A DNA stretch of 64,000 bases from Luscinia megarhynchos (lineage: Eukaryota; Chordata; Aves; Passeriformes; Turdidae), in assembly GCA_034336665.1 (NCBI GenBank), contig CM067566.1:21310330-21374329 (forward strand), given 5' to 3'. A program made the translations under genes and the position numbers. Below, piece by piece: positions 21,913 through 35,494 of this stretch (position 1 is its first letter; every line of letters begins with the position of its first letter). The notes below the pieces were generated by a model. That model saw nothing but the letters and a program-made list of their open reading frames with translations. It did no database searches and was not told where the DNA came from.

Positions 21913-23620
21913 TATATAAAGTAATAGTTATGAGGACTAAGATACATATAAAAATTCACTCCTTAAGAAACAAGCAGCCTAAAAGCAGAGGATGCTAATG
22001 CAAACTGAGGAATGAAATGAGATACTAAATTTACATTGGATAATGTCTGAAACTCTGAATAGTCCTATTGAAAGCCACATGACTAGCTAAAAAATAAAGT
22101 GCTATGCAGCATGATCCACAGGGTAGTGATAAATTGCACATAAAAGACAGCACAGAAAAATTTAGTGCATTTCAAAGGTCAGCTTTCATCCCTATTCTCT
22201 ACAAAGCCCTTGCTAAAATACAGAAATATTTGCAGAGCAAGCTGTGTGATTTCCAGCAGCCCTAGGAAGAAATTCACACCAACCTTACATTTTATTCACA
22301 AAATATTTAGGAACTGAGGAATATCTACTAAAGCTGGTTATCTGGCATAGTGTCTCACAATCCACAGTAATAAAATACTGCAGTTGAATCACAAATCCTT
22401 TTCCAAAATGCTTTGTGAAAACTATAAACTCTTAAGATAAATTATCTTTTCAGTCCTCAAATATGTAGCCCTTCACAGTAATTTTTGCAAAGATATTAGC
22501 TGAAATTGTCTTATGAATTACAATGCCATTAGTGATGAGTTATAATGGTGTCTCAGCCACATGCTGATTGAAATATTTTCTTCTGTTCTTTCCAAATTAT
22601 CACCTGACTTTAGAGCAGACATTTATATTATTTTTGTTATAATGTAATATGTTATTTCTTATACTAATAATATTTGCTTTTGTTTATTTCTATGTAATAT
22701 TCTTGCATATTTTTAGGATGCTGCCACACATTTTTGCATCATCAACAGATTCATTATCACATTCCTGCTTTTAATACTAATGTCACAATAATGAAAAGAT
22801 TAATTCTCCACAAATACAAAAATGCTATGGTGAATATTAGAACATACTTATTCTACTTTTTGTTTCTCATTTGCAATTCACTTTGGATATTTTTGATCAA
22901 AACCATACAAAAATCTTCTAAAAAATCATAATTCACTAAATTTCATGTTATGACATGTTTAATTAAATGATGCTTTGTTACTACCAGTTTAAATAACTTT
23001 TTAAAAAATATTTCTGCTACATTGCTATGGGGGCTGTTGTGTGACACTTCCAAACTAATTTTGGAGGTTGAAGTAATATTTTGCATCATTATAACAACTG
23101 GATGAGTGGTTAAATGTTTTACATTAGTCTTTATTCTGAAAGATTATCTTCTAATGTAGTAATGTTAAAACATAAAAACGAATAAAAAATGTTAATGGAA
23201 ATAGCTAGGCTCTCTTAAGTTACTGATAAATTCAAAAGAAACAAAAATACTTCTAATTAATATTCAACTACTATTTAAGAAAAAAGCCAAAATTATGTTA
23301 CAGCTAGTCTCTAAGGAGCAGCCTAGTTTACTTGCATTATTTCAGCTCTTTCACAAAAAGAGATTAAGTGAAATCAGCCATTGTTGTTAACTTAGACTTC
23401 TTCCTTCAACCTATTTAAATAAAAGTAATATGCACAAAGAGAAAGATAATTAAAATAAACCACCCTGAAGTTAACAACACCATCCAGATGTTTAAAACTT
23501 CCAATTACCTTTGAAAGAATTGAATTGATCAGATTCTTTAGAACCTCTCCAATTAAAAGACTCATCAAATTCTTGCATATTCCCATTGAAACTCTCAGGA
23601 GCAAAGGGACCTGATAAACA

Positions 23621-23990
23621 TCACAGAATCACAGAATGGGTCAGGTTGGAAGAGACCCACAGGGTCCAGGCTGGTCCAGGCTCTGGCTCCCTGCTCAAGC
23701 AGGGTCATCCCAAAGCACACGGGCAGGATTCTGTCCAGATGGTTCTTGAATGTCTCCAGTGAGGGAGACTCCACAGCCTCTCTGGGCAGTCTGTTCCTGT
23801 GCTTGGTCACCTGCACATTTAGGTAGCACTTCCTGTGCATCAGTTTCTGCCCCTTGCCTCTTATCCTACTGCTCTGGCACCACTGAGCAGAGCCTGGCTT
23901 CATCCTCCTGACACCTTCCCTTCAGACACTGACAGACATTGATGAAGCTCCCTCTCTGTCATACCCTCCTGAGACTGAGCAGGACCAATT
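23621..23990 (-). mobile_element. CR1 LINE 3' fragment, relatively well preserved, minus strand
   Basis: Read on the plus strand it starts with 'cacagaatcacagaatgg', the inverted CR1 end, then 'tcaggttggaagagaccc', 'tctccagtgagggagactccacagcctctctgggcagtctgttcctgtgc', 'cttcctgtgcatcagtttctgccccttgcctctt', 'ggcaccactgagcagagcctggct' and 'cctcctgagactgagcagga'. The minus frame 23595-23903 keeps the residues RNRLPREAVESPSLETFKNH, which match the C-terminal end of the CR1 polyprotein. A 10-bp tandem duplication (GGTCCAGGCT) near 23663-23682 is private to this copy as far as I can see. It is truncated at the 5' side. It is more G+C-rich and closer to the remembered consensus than the other copies, so probably younger. 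Confidence 0.9.
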
Positions 23991-24319
23991 TAAATCTTTA
24001 AGGTTGTATTTTTCTTTCAAAATGCCTTGCTATATTTTTTTTCCTTTTCAACTCAGTTGGAAACATGGTTCAAAAACTACTGCAAAATTGAAGTACTGAA
24101 TTTCTCTTTATAACAACAGATATGATAAAAGTGCCAAAATCAGAAATACACATTTTTCAGTAGTCTAACTTTCAGTGACAGTGTGATTGTGTTTTGTCTG
24201 ACAGAAAGAAAGGCAGCTCAGATCTCATGTAAGTTTTGCTCTCCCAAATGTCCCATGCTGAGCATCACTTCATTCAGAGCAAGCACTGTTTCCTTAGATC
24301 AGTATTGCTCATCTTGTTG
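23991..24319. other. spacer between two CR1 copies
   Basis: About 330 bases with no recognised repeat or gene. The last 130 bases may be the eroded 3' side of the next CR1 copy. Confidence 0.45.
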
Positions 24320-24690
24320 ACTTCTTGTTTCAGTTTGTGCCTGTTGTGTTTCACCCTGACAACATTCACCACTATGAAGTGCCTTGCCTGAACTTGCTGT
24401 AGTCCATAAAAAGTTGTCATCTGTCAGAGGACCTAAAATAGATCCAGGTCACTAGATGAAGTTTTACTGAATGCAAGGAACATTCATTTCTCTGGACCTC
24501 CTACATGTGCTCCTGTTATTACACATCAGGAGGCTGTTGGCCTGCTTTGTTGCCAAGTCAAGATGCTGTCTTATTCCAACTTGCCATCTACAGCAACCCT
24601 AAGTTCTTCTCAGCAGAGTGCTCCCCTGCCAGTCAGGGACTGTGTCATTATTGGGGATGTTTCAGGGCTGTGACCACATGCAGACCTCTA
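24320..24690 (-). mobile_element. CR1 LINE fragment, diverged, minus strand
   Basis: In plus-strand order the piece has 'cagtttgtgcctgttgtgtttcaccctgacaacattcaccactatgaag', then 'aggaggctgttggcctgctttgttgcca', 'tccaacttgccatctacagcaaccct' and 'aagttcttctcagcagagtgct'. These are collinear with inverted CR1, but about 250-300 bases expected between the first and second group are reduced or unrecognisable. The 3' terminal octamers are not seen. It is an older copy than its neighbour at 23621-23990 and has the same orientation. Confidence 0.65.
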
Positions 24691-25320
24691 GTTCTTCCTG
24701 TTTGTTTCCCATGTGTGAGTGACTGGAGAAAATTATTAATGGCTCAAAGCAATAGAAGTGAGGGTGAGGGGTGGTGAGGGAAGGTTCTGTGAAAAGTGGA
24801 GATGTGCACAGTCCCACACCCCTGGAGCCCCAGAGCAGCCCAGGATGGCTGTCAGTCCCTGGCACACCTGAACCCACCTGGAGGAGAGGGCCAGGACACC
24901 AAAGCACATTAAAGCACAAAGACACACATGGTCATGGCCAACTGTTTTGGATTTTAGAGGAGCTGAGAACATGCTGGATTTCAAACAGCAAATAATAATT
25001 TTTGTCTGTACCTGCTGTGGTCAGTGCCAGGAGCCCTGCCCTGTGCCATATCACTGTCATGGTTGAGCACTTGCACAGTGCCTTCATCAGGGTTTCCAGC
25101 CCTCTCCAGGCACCTGCCCTGCACCCCTCTAACTTCTCTCTTACCACCATCAAGCACCAGCTGAAAGAAAAAGTTTGAAGCACTCTTTTTTTGCAGGAGT
25201 AGCAGAAAGTTGTAATTCAAAACTAGAATTTTTGAGAAGTAAAAGCCTGTGATATCTTCCCCTCTGCAGCAGCAGCAGCAGCCAGCCCCCCTTTCCCCCA
25301 AGAGGAGCCATTCCCTGTCT
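24691..25320. other. GC-rich block of unknown nature
   Basis: About 630 bases are clearly richer in G+C than the surrounding DNA and free of T/A runs except near 25180. Because stops are rarer here, overlapping frames of 74-106 codons appear on both strands; none has a recognisable motif, and they overlap one another, so no CDS is called. A short (CAG)n lies at 25264-25283. It could be an unrecognised repeat, a non-coding exon or a regulatory region. Confidence 0.4.
25264..25283. repeat. short (CAG)n run
   Basis: Five to six CAG units at the end of the GC-rich block. Confidence 0.85.
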
Positions 25321-28300
25321 GCCCTGCCCTTGTACAGGTTATCTTGCTGTGTGATTTTTTAGGTGAAATTTTTCTTTTGCCCAAGTTTTAGGGTCTAAAT
25401 ACAGATTCTCTGATCTTTGCTTCTCTTTACTTGAAAGGAAACCTACTGGGTGACAAAAACATTCACTGTAAAACAGAGTACAGTCCATTTGTGGTTAACA
25501 TAGCCCCAGCCGGATTTTCACCACCAGAAATCTCACTGCACATTGTTTTGATGTGGCTTTCACTGCAAACTGATATTTCCTATGAAAATAAATGCCTTTT
25601 TCTAATTGAATTAAGAAGTATGCATTTAAAAAATACAATTATGCCAATTGTGCAGAAAATCAACAATTAAAAGAGAGCAAAAAAATGAAACTTAAGTTAC
25701 ATAGCAGTTTTACCAGAGCAAAAACAAAACATAGCAGCAGCACAATGCTTGGAGACATTCACCAAAGAATCCCTAAACCTGCCCATTTTGTAAGAAAATC
25801 TGAAACAGACTGAAGGGAATCAGGAAGGAGGCCTCAGTGAAGCATAAATTGCAAATTCCTTTCTAAGTAGGAAGATCTAACTCCATTAAGTAACAGCACA
25901 GTTTTACATACCATCAATGACCTGAAATGAGAGCTAGTACTTCATTTTGGGAAATGCACTTCACAAAAATGTGCACAATTACAGGCAAGCAAAAATCACC
26001 AACAACCATATAAAATAGACAAAACAAAGATCTCAATGGAAAAACTGAACACTCCACCAGAATGGACTTGAAAGAGTAAGAAACCACTGAAGAACACGTC
26101 CGTCTAATCAGTCTGAAAAATAAATGAAAGTTAATTAAGATTTTCACTATCTCACTAGGAAAAAAAATAAAAGAAGTTAACCATTGTCATAAGAAGTAAT
26201 GCTTGAAATATTAAAGTAGGGACAAAAAATATTAATTAATGTAATTGCAGAGAAAAACAACTGTAGAGAGATTTAAACCAAATTTAAATACCTAAGCTAA
26301 GGATCTATCAGCTAATGCACCTTCAGAGGTACTCAGAAATACTTTGATAAAATCATGCATATTCTTTAAGATGGATGAATTTGAGACTTTGGTCTGGAAA
26401 CTATATTAGTCACACTTGATTTCTGAGGAATTCAAGATAGACATTGAGAAAACAAGATGCTAAATAAATAATTTATATTGTTGGGATGAGTGTGATATGA
26501 AAGGGGTAAACAGATCTGAGAAAATTAAGAAAAATTAAGAAAAAAAAAGCATGTTCACATTTCTTTTCAGTAATGATATGTAGGCCTGATTTGAAAAGAA
26601 ATTAATTCAATATATCAGGTAATATAATCCATATCTGAAGATAGCTGTAAGCTTTGGATCCTAAAAAAATTATTAGGATGAAAGTTAAATTGAAGTCAAG
26701 GAAGCTTCTTTTAAACTAATTTAAGGTCATACCCTGAAGTGATCCGCAGGGTACAAAAATATGTAGTTCTATTAAATTGTATTCAGATCCTCATTAATGA
26801 AATATTATAACATGGTATAACTGTCAAAAATACGTATTTTGGCCCAAAAGAAAAGGAATGTAAAAGTAAAATAATATGTTGCAGTAAGCTATTCTGTTTT
26901 AGACTATTCCTAAGGAAATAGTTTTAGACTGTAATGTTGCTACACCACTTTTCAGAATAAATATTTACTTAAAATCTAGTGCAAAAAAATATCCTTTATA
27001 CTCCACTGTCAGAAAGTATTGAAGTTGTTGAGTGCACATATGAAAAATTGGGAAAATAATAATCTTAATAAACACTTTTCTTACAAAATCTCAGTGAAAC
27101 TAATTTTCAATAGTGAATTAATTTTTCTGTAAGTATTAAACCAAACATTTATTTTTGCCCATTCTGCAATATTTTAGTGATAAAGTCAGAAATTCTTAGT
27201 CATAAGTACCCAGTAGGAATTTCCTACTTTATTCCTTTTTTAATTTGTGCCCTTTTAACAATGACATGTAGAAAAGCACATGGTCCATTTATTGTATTAA
27301 AAACTTCATTGAAAAGCAAGAAGCAATGTCATAAAAGGAAATTAAAAAGTTCAATAAGAGCAGCAAGTCAGAGAGGCTGGAATTTTCAGTGTTCTCGATA
27401 TAGGTAGACGGATTTTCAAAGCAGTTTATTTCCAATGTCTTGAAGGAAGATTTTATGAGAAACCAAGCTTCCTAAACAACACATAACAGTGAGAATACAT
27501 TTATTTCAGGAGACTATTGACTCATAATACTAACTACCTTTTAAGAAGACTTTCTTTTAATGTCCTTGATTGAAATCACTATAAAGTAATAAAAGGATTT
27601 TCAGCATTGTACTGAAATCTGTGTGCAGCTGAGTTGAACTCAAAAAGCTTCACAGAGTTTCATAAATTTGTAAATCAAAACGTTGAGAAACTAATCTTTA
27701 AATGGATTTGATTTTAATTTAGACTCATAGGAAAACTTTCAGTTTAGGTCAGCACAAAATCAAAGATAGAAGCCATAAAGTGTAAGGTGTGGGATAATTC
27801 ATACTCAAGGTTATAGTTAAATCAGTGAAACAAAATAATAACATGTATATCTTCAAAAACAACAGGGTTTTTCCTCATGAGAGTCTCTTACAAGGTAATG
27901 TCTCAGTCAGTCTTTCATGAAGTTACACCAACCCATTAAAACAGAAATGGATTCTAGGCCTAATGAGATTGAAACTAAATTAAAGTTATTTTTCCCTTCT
28001 TTTTCAAAATATATATTTTCTAATGTCTATAAACAAGAAGGAAAAAAAAATTTAAATCACACAAATGAGGGAAAAGGTTCATATATTTAATTATCTAAAT
28101 TCAGTGTATATCTAAATTTGGTCTCTTTCTCTGTGCTTTGTTAAAATACCCTTGGGACAGAAAAGGAAAAACAATTCCCTTTTAGCTTTAAATCTGTTTT
28201 CTCCATAGTTGGGCTATCGGATACCTAATGCAGCTATTTTTAACAGGTTTTAATCTTACTGTAGTGTTTCTAAAAAGAGATACTAGCAAACTGCACTCCA

Positions 28301-31300
28301 GTAACAACTCATTCTGCTACATGTCAGAGAATTAAAGTATGCAAATTATAAAGTAATCAAAATTATATTTCAAGTAGAAATCAAGTTCTCAATCTAGAAG
28401 AAATGTACCAAAAACTAAAGCTGAAAATTACAGAGAAAAATAAGACAAGGCAAACAAAATTTATCATTACTGTACTTCTATCAGTGTATCAGAACTGAGT
28501 ATTTAAATTAGCAATTGAAAAAACAAAAGACAAAAAGGCATGGTTTATATTATTGATGCATGGTTATTAAAGACTTTTTTTAAAAAACCTTCATATTGGT
28601 AAAAATTGGGAAAGTGTCTTTGGACTGCCTCATATGTAAGTATGAAGTAGATGGAACTGTGGCATTTTCCCCCACCACAAGTGTTCCCAAATTCATATTC
28701 TATGCTGGAAAATGTTGACTCAAGCATGATTTACCACTCTCTTTATAATACTTTTAGATTAAGACATATAGAACCTACTCTGGTATTTCTCTTATTGATA
28801 TCTAATAGAAATTAGGGCACGATCACATATCAGCTGCAGGATTTACTCTAAGGCTTAAAATGGCAACTAGAAATATCTAGAAATAAAGAATTTTATATAA
28901 GGTTGCACAGTATATTTCTTAATAAATAGATAGGAGCACGATGGACTCTTTCAATCCTAACTGGGTTTAGCAATGTTTCTCAGTACTCCATAGTCAAGGG
29001 GTTTTTTCAAATAAAGATACCAAAGTGGTTCAGTACTAATACATGTGGAATATCTGGCCTTCAAAATCTGGCCTGTTTTTAAACACGAGACATCTATAAA
29101 TAAAGAAAATGTATTATAAATTATATATTGTGGTAACCCCCTAATATTTTCATTAGATACTCAGCATTTTCCAATAGGGCCAAGAATTTAGTTTTAAGTG
29201 AAAGCATATTAATTCCTTTTACAGATATTGGCACAAAGTAACTTTATTCATTGTATCTGGGAACTACTGAAAGAATGTCATCCTACAAAACATGTGTTCA
29301 CATCCTTAATATTCCCTTGATGTTTAAGCACCTACTGAATTCAGATAGGTTAATTGTAAATATAGTTAAGTGCTGGAATTAAAATATGCCATCATGAAAA
29401 ACATTATAAAAGTCCTAAATATGTGATTCATATTTTTCATATCTGTCACCTTTTGTGTTTCTATAAAACAGGAAGTTGTTCTATACTCTGCATGTATAAT
29501 TAAATGAATGCTTTCCCTGTTTAATTGTGCATATGTCCAGCTGTTTGTGTCCATTCATTCGGTGAGCACTGCACTAGAGGCACCTGACCAAGTAACAAAC
29601 TTTTTTGTTAACAGGACAGACAAGGATGCACCATCTACACATTATGTACTGCCAGATATCCAGCACATATATATTTACAGTACAAAAGCTATATTGTGTG
29701 CATACACTAGCAATCAGAAAAATAGTTCAAATAATTTCAATTTTCATTCATTTGTGCAATGTGCAATAATTGCATTAAGCAATCTGCATCATAACTGTCT
29801 TGTCTTCTTTTTTAAAAATCTGGTATTATAATTCCTCATTAAACTGAAAAATTCTTAACATCTCAAGTTATATTTAGATATTTTAAAATGTCTAAAAAAG
29901 GTATTTTTATTCATTCTTATACCTGCATACAATTAAAAATAAAAATTTGCATCATAATTCCACCCTCTAAGTGATAACTGCCATTTGAGTTCAAGTGTAT
30001 ATTTCACAAAAACATCAAAAGGGACTTCTTGCATTCTCATTCTCCAAAAGTAAGGGAAGCTTTGGAAGGTCGCTCTAAGGAAAAAAAATACTCTTTCTTC
30101 TTTTTTGTACAGTTTAACCCTATTAAATAAATCCTCTGATGGTGACTTACTTTTATTCATGTTAGAATAAGTCTAGTGTCACTTCAATTAAGTTGAACTG
30201 AATAAAACTAAATTTTTAAAGGGATAAAAAGTAGGTTCTCACTTCTAGCGTTTCTAAAATAACAGTAGGTCTTTGTCTCCTGTCTGCTGAAGGTTTTCAA
30301 TGAAATTGTGTTTAAAACAGGTCATCTCCATCAGCTTTAGTGTAGTTGTTAACCTAACTGAATTCAGTGTGGGATTTAAACATAAGTGAAAATGTGAATA
30401 CATGCTTTTTAGGATAGACAAATGGGGAATGATTAAGTTCCCGTGTGATTAAGCACTTTTTTCTTAAAAACAAGTAGGAAGTGTCAATAAGCCCAGCCAT
30501 GCAGAATTATCTAGTCAAACCTGAAAATTTCAATTCTGACCTCACAGTAAGGTCATTTCATTAGACCAAACTGCAGATTTCAGAGTACCAAAGCCTTTTT
30601 TTCATGTTTAACATACATGACCTTTTCTCAAGACTCTACAGCGATATTACTATAATTCCCTAAAAGTTTTTATGATTCCTCAGGGCATAGGAGTGACTGG
30701 TACATCATAAAATCTGAAATATTGCAATTTAAAATCTATCTTAAACACCCTAATAATTAAAAAGACAAATTTATTTTTGTGGAAGAAATAGATTATTTAA
30801 GCCATGTCATCATTTTTCGTACAGCAGATACCTAAGAAAAAAATTGCAGTGATAGACAGTAGATACACTGTATATTGCTCCTTCTTTGCAGTGAGACAGA
30901 AGAACCTCAGAAATAAAATTCCTGAAATACAGCACAGAAATACAGCACTTTGTCGTTGCATCCATCAGAGGAAAATTAATTCCCTGGAGGAGTCTGCCAA
31001 GCTTCCTAACAAAAATATCCATACAATTTATGCTTCAATCACAGCCAAAGTCTTTCAATTACATGAAGACTAACTGGAACATCAGCAGCCTCTCCAGTGG
31101 GCTATTCCAATTTCATTACTTTTATGCCAGTAGATGACAGGTTGTTGTTGAAATTGATCTCTTTTATAAGGTTCATAACATACTCTTCAAATTACTGTGC
31201 ATCTACAGATTTTCTTCTTTTCTCAAAGGTCTTAAGAGAGGTTAATAATATCAACAATATAGTCTTGGTTAAAGTAGCACTACTTAAAAGAATAGCTTTC

Positions 31301-34300
31301 ACTAAATTATGACTTTGGTCTTACACTATCAACAGGCAAGGTCAGATTCTGTCATCCTTACTTTTCTGCCTATTTATGGGCAGTGATTCCAATTATTTTT
31401 TAGAAACAACTCAAAAAACAAGATATTCCTAAGCTGTAAATAAACCTGGGAAAACTCTGAACAGCTGCATATTTAAATGGTCAGAACTCCTCAAGGTGTA
31501 TCTGGTACTGTCTTGGACTGCTGCTGCTCCTCTAATTTCAGCTACTGATTAGTTCTTCTCCTAATTGACTTTAAACCTAATAGGGATTTTTCTACACTGG
31601 AGCTGCAGTCACAAGAGATATACTTCAAGCACTTTAAAGTTCTTTTAAAATACACATACATATACTTTCAAATGAAACCTGTTGGTTTATAAAACCTTGC
31701 TTAATATCTTGATAGGTAGAGCAAATGGAATTTTTTAAACAGCAATAAATTTTCTGAAATGCAGAATTCCCATCAATACTATCTGCAAGCAAGCTAGTAG
31801 TCAAATCTATTTAGAATTCTTTTAAAGCTGCTGCAAACATTGCCAAATTTCAGCATTTGTGCTGGATTTTTTCATGACTGATGTTGGCCTAGGGTGGGTG
31901 TTTTGAGAAAGCTTCAGCAGAAATTGTTCAACTGTCTTTGATATGTGAGTTGAGGAAAAATACATCATTTGGTCAGTGTAATAAAGCTGGCAACCTTTTC
32001 CTAGTAAAACTTCAATGCCTCCAATCTTTGGAGCAGAAGCTGATATTTGGAATGGTAGCTTCTATATTATCTATCTTTCTTTTTTTGTCTTCATGAACTT
32101 GACCAAACTATGTCCAAATCATAAGAACTTAAACCACTAAAGATTGCACAGTCATGAGTTATTTCATTGAGTTTTTCTACAGTTGTGCCTACATAATCAT
32201 TTAACATGTCCAACATTCTCACAGGTCAGAGTACTTACTAAAGTGTCATTTTCTAAACTGTGACTTTATTTTCTTCAAAAAACCATTGGACATACTCCAG
32301 CCCTAAACTGAAAGTACTAAAAATCTGAATTTGTTTAACACAACTTTAAATGCCTTGGCTTGGTAAAAGGGCACTAGATTTGAGTCTGGCATTGCCTTCC
32401 TGATGATGCAAAAGAAATTTCATAGTGATAAAGAGGAGTCAGACAGATATGAAGACAAGATTTTGGAGTGCATCAGCTGAGAGCAAATGTGAGAATTATA
32501 AACAAGATCTGTTAAAGCAAGAAGATAGATAGGGAAACAAAGAGGGACATATTGGACAGGAAAAATTAATTATGAGCTGCTGGGACAAAGAACACAAGCT
32601 AAGAAAAGCACTAAGTCCAGACACAGATCAGCACAAGACATGTTCTAAGAATGGCTGGAAAAAGGGAGATGAATTATTTTAGTGAATACACTAAAAACAC
32701 ATTTATAACATCCAATTTTCAACTAAGATGTAGAAAGCAATCTTGAAAACTTTTTTTTAAAGCCAAAAAAATTATATTAATGATTATATTCTATGATTTT
32801 AAAATTATTATTGTTTTTTAATGAGAGTGGCCCTTTACCAACACATTACCAGATATGTAAGTGATTTCCAAGATTTCAGATCACACCAGCTTGGGGGAAG
32901 TTAATACAGACTTGATGCCTTCATGGTTGCATCCTCTGCTTTTGAGATCATGAAGGTACCCTTTGGCTAATTGCAGAATATCTCTGATGTTTTGCAGTTC
33001 CCTGTATTTGTCACCCAACAGATGTCCGGTTCACTGTAGTCAACCTTGAGCAAATTATTTTGTTGTCCTGAGTTTTAATACTTGCCCAGTAGTGATTTTG
33101 TTTGTTTTCCTGTTGCTCTCTTCAGTCCTCAGGGTCTGCAGCAGATGCTTATTATAGTTTCTCTTTTGTCTTCACTATTATTCTGTCTGTATGTGAAATA
33201 TTTTGCTGACATTTCACACTTTTCAAACTTTTGAAGAATTGTAGATGAAAAACATTAGGAAAAGAGATGTGGGAAAAAGTGGTCATTAACATCTGCACAG
33301 CTAGTGGAGATTAGAAAAGACACACAAACTGCCCTGAAGAGAAACAATGTACTATTTCCTTTAGCTCAGAAGGCATCACTGCACATTTTCCTCACCAGCC
33401 ACTTTCTCTTTATTGTTGAAAAATAGCCTATTTTTTGAAGTTTATTTTATACCTGATTCTTTTGTATTTATTCTTATCAACAACTAAACAAGAGTAGCAT
33501 GCCCACAGTGACTATTAATCTATGGGAATGGTATCTGTGAAACTGCACACCTGCTGCTCAGTAAATGAAAAGGTCTCACTAATAATACTCTTGAATATAC
33601 CAAAACTCACCTGCAGCTTGAATAACTATAATGACAGGACAAGAATTTTCCTCCAGGGTCATTTTCAGTCCTTGGAAATGAGTCTTCCCAAATCTAGTTC
33701 CTGAAAAAAAAGTAATTGTATTTATAACAATTTTATTGACAAACTTAACCAAGTAATGAGATGCTTCATTCTCCTAATGCTTAGTGTAACACATATCCTG
33801 GGAGACACCTCAGTCTACAATGAATCTTGAAACAAAAAAGGAACTAAGCACAGCAGTATCCTCTCTTCCTCTCTGTTTTTCACAGGCATCCACTGCCCAA
33901 AACTAATACAGTCTCCTAGGTTTTATCTGAGGAAGCACAGCTCGACCTTTAGGTATCAAGATCAGGGAGTGTGAATGCAATATTCTTGTGCAGTCTTCTG
34001 GCACTCTTAAACCCAAATCTCAGCAGGGATTTGCAAAAGAATGTGATGATGCTGTGCACACATATTGGAATAAATACTTTTGTTCGTTTCTCACTCCACA
34101 CATCCCTTCATCAAAGATATGAAGACAATATTCTAAATCTTACAATTAAGTGAGAATACAGGTTGACAACTTTTAAATTTTTTCCTAAATCAAGTAATCT
34201 TAGTCATCACACATTTTTTTTCTGTACTACAAACGTAAAATGTGCTTTCAGTCTGACAGTGAAGATATGTAGTATAAAATGGCACAAATTCAAAGTGAAA

Positions 34301-35494
34301 TCCTCATTTCAAAATTATAGACTTCAGAATACCTTAGACATTTCATAATAATGCAGAAGAGAGCAATATATTCTTTACACATCCAGGTAGCTATGCTTGT
34401 CAAAAAACATGTAGTCATCATCTTGATTATCTTTAATTTTTATTAACCTCTCAAAACTGCTTCTCTTCAAAGAAGGAAGAGAGGTATGCATGATAAAATA
34501 ATTTAGTATTCTGCCTTATGCTTAGAGTGGACATAGGTAAAGTAGTGAAAACAATCCTTAGCCCATCATGTTGGTGTACTATTAAGAAACTAAAAGCTAT
34601 TTACACCACCAGCCTCTCCTCAGTATTTTTCTTATTTTATAAATTTTAATGAGGAAAGTTTAACTGCACTTTCAGGAATGATGCAAGCATTTTGGTCAGA
34701 GTAAATTTGACACAGCACAACAGAACCAGGTCCAGAAGTTGCCAAAAAAGCATTGAACTTAACTGGCAAGATCACCCAGCAGTGCATGATCTTATTACCT
34801 TGACCATATAGCCAAGTTTATTCAACATTAGCATTTTATACACAGAAATTCTGATTCTTCCTGCACCCACAGCTTATATATGTTTATACAAACCACAGAA
34901 CATTCAGTAGCATCTAGGCTTTTCAGTATAGAGCTCAGCTATGAGAACATGACTTTGATTTCTGAATCACTAATGGGGGATTTATATCATGTAACTTTAG
35001 CTATTTAAAAGTAAGACCTTTCACTTGAAGATGCACAGCATCAGCAGCAGGGAGATAGGCATGCCACGATATAAATTAATTATATTTATCAATCTTTTTC
35101 AAGATGGGTGATTACACAGCTGCCTGTTTCTCTCATCTTGACACTAGATGACAATTTACTCCAGTCATCTACCTTCTAAAAGCTTGGTTAGGATAAATGC
35201 ATCATCCCACCATCATAAGATTTCATAAACCCTATTTAAAACCTAAAATGTAACACAGAGACTGTACATACTGGGAAATAGTTAGGCAGGGTGGTATCTA
35301 TACTTATTTTTTTTCTTAAACTAGGCTTTTTAAATGGTATCTCTTTTTACTCTCCTAGGGAAAACTGTGCAAAGAAACTACGGTAAATACTGGTTTTGAT
35401 GAACAAGCTTTTCCACTACAAAGACAAAAAAAAAGTAGGACCATATTTCACTCCTTGAAAAGGTTAGCAAACTCTTTCGTAAAGTGGTTTCCTT
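25321..35494. other. long non-genic AT-rich stretch
   Basis: About 10 kb without a supported gene, RNA or identified interspersed repeat. All open frames are at most about 107 codons and without motifs. Complex, repeat-free sequence at 25430-25680 and 29490-29650 is listed among the findings as a candidate for conservation testing. The stretch at 32390-32670 is purine-rich on the plus strand. Confidence 0.6.

Larger units (their letters stand above)
20225..23620. other. non-genic AT-rich DNA
   Basis: No gene or interspersed repeat was identified. It contains low-complexity tracts at 20623-20668 (TA-rich), 21258-21308 (GT-rich) and 21839-21912 (purine-rich), listed separately. Confidence 0.6.

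Noticed and set aside
24505..25301. Five to six overlapping frames of 74-106 codons on both strands.
   Set aside because: They overlap one another in conflicting frames, partly cover a CR1 fragment and have no recognisable domain; G+C content explains them.
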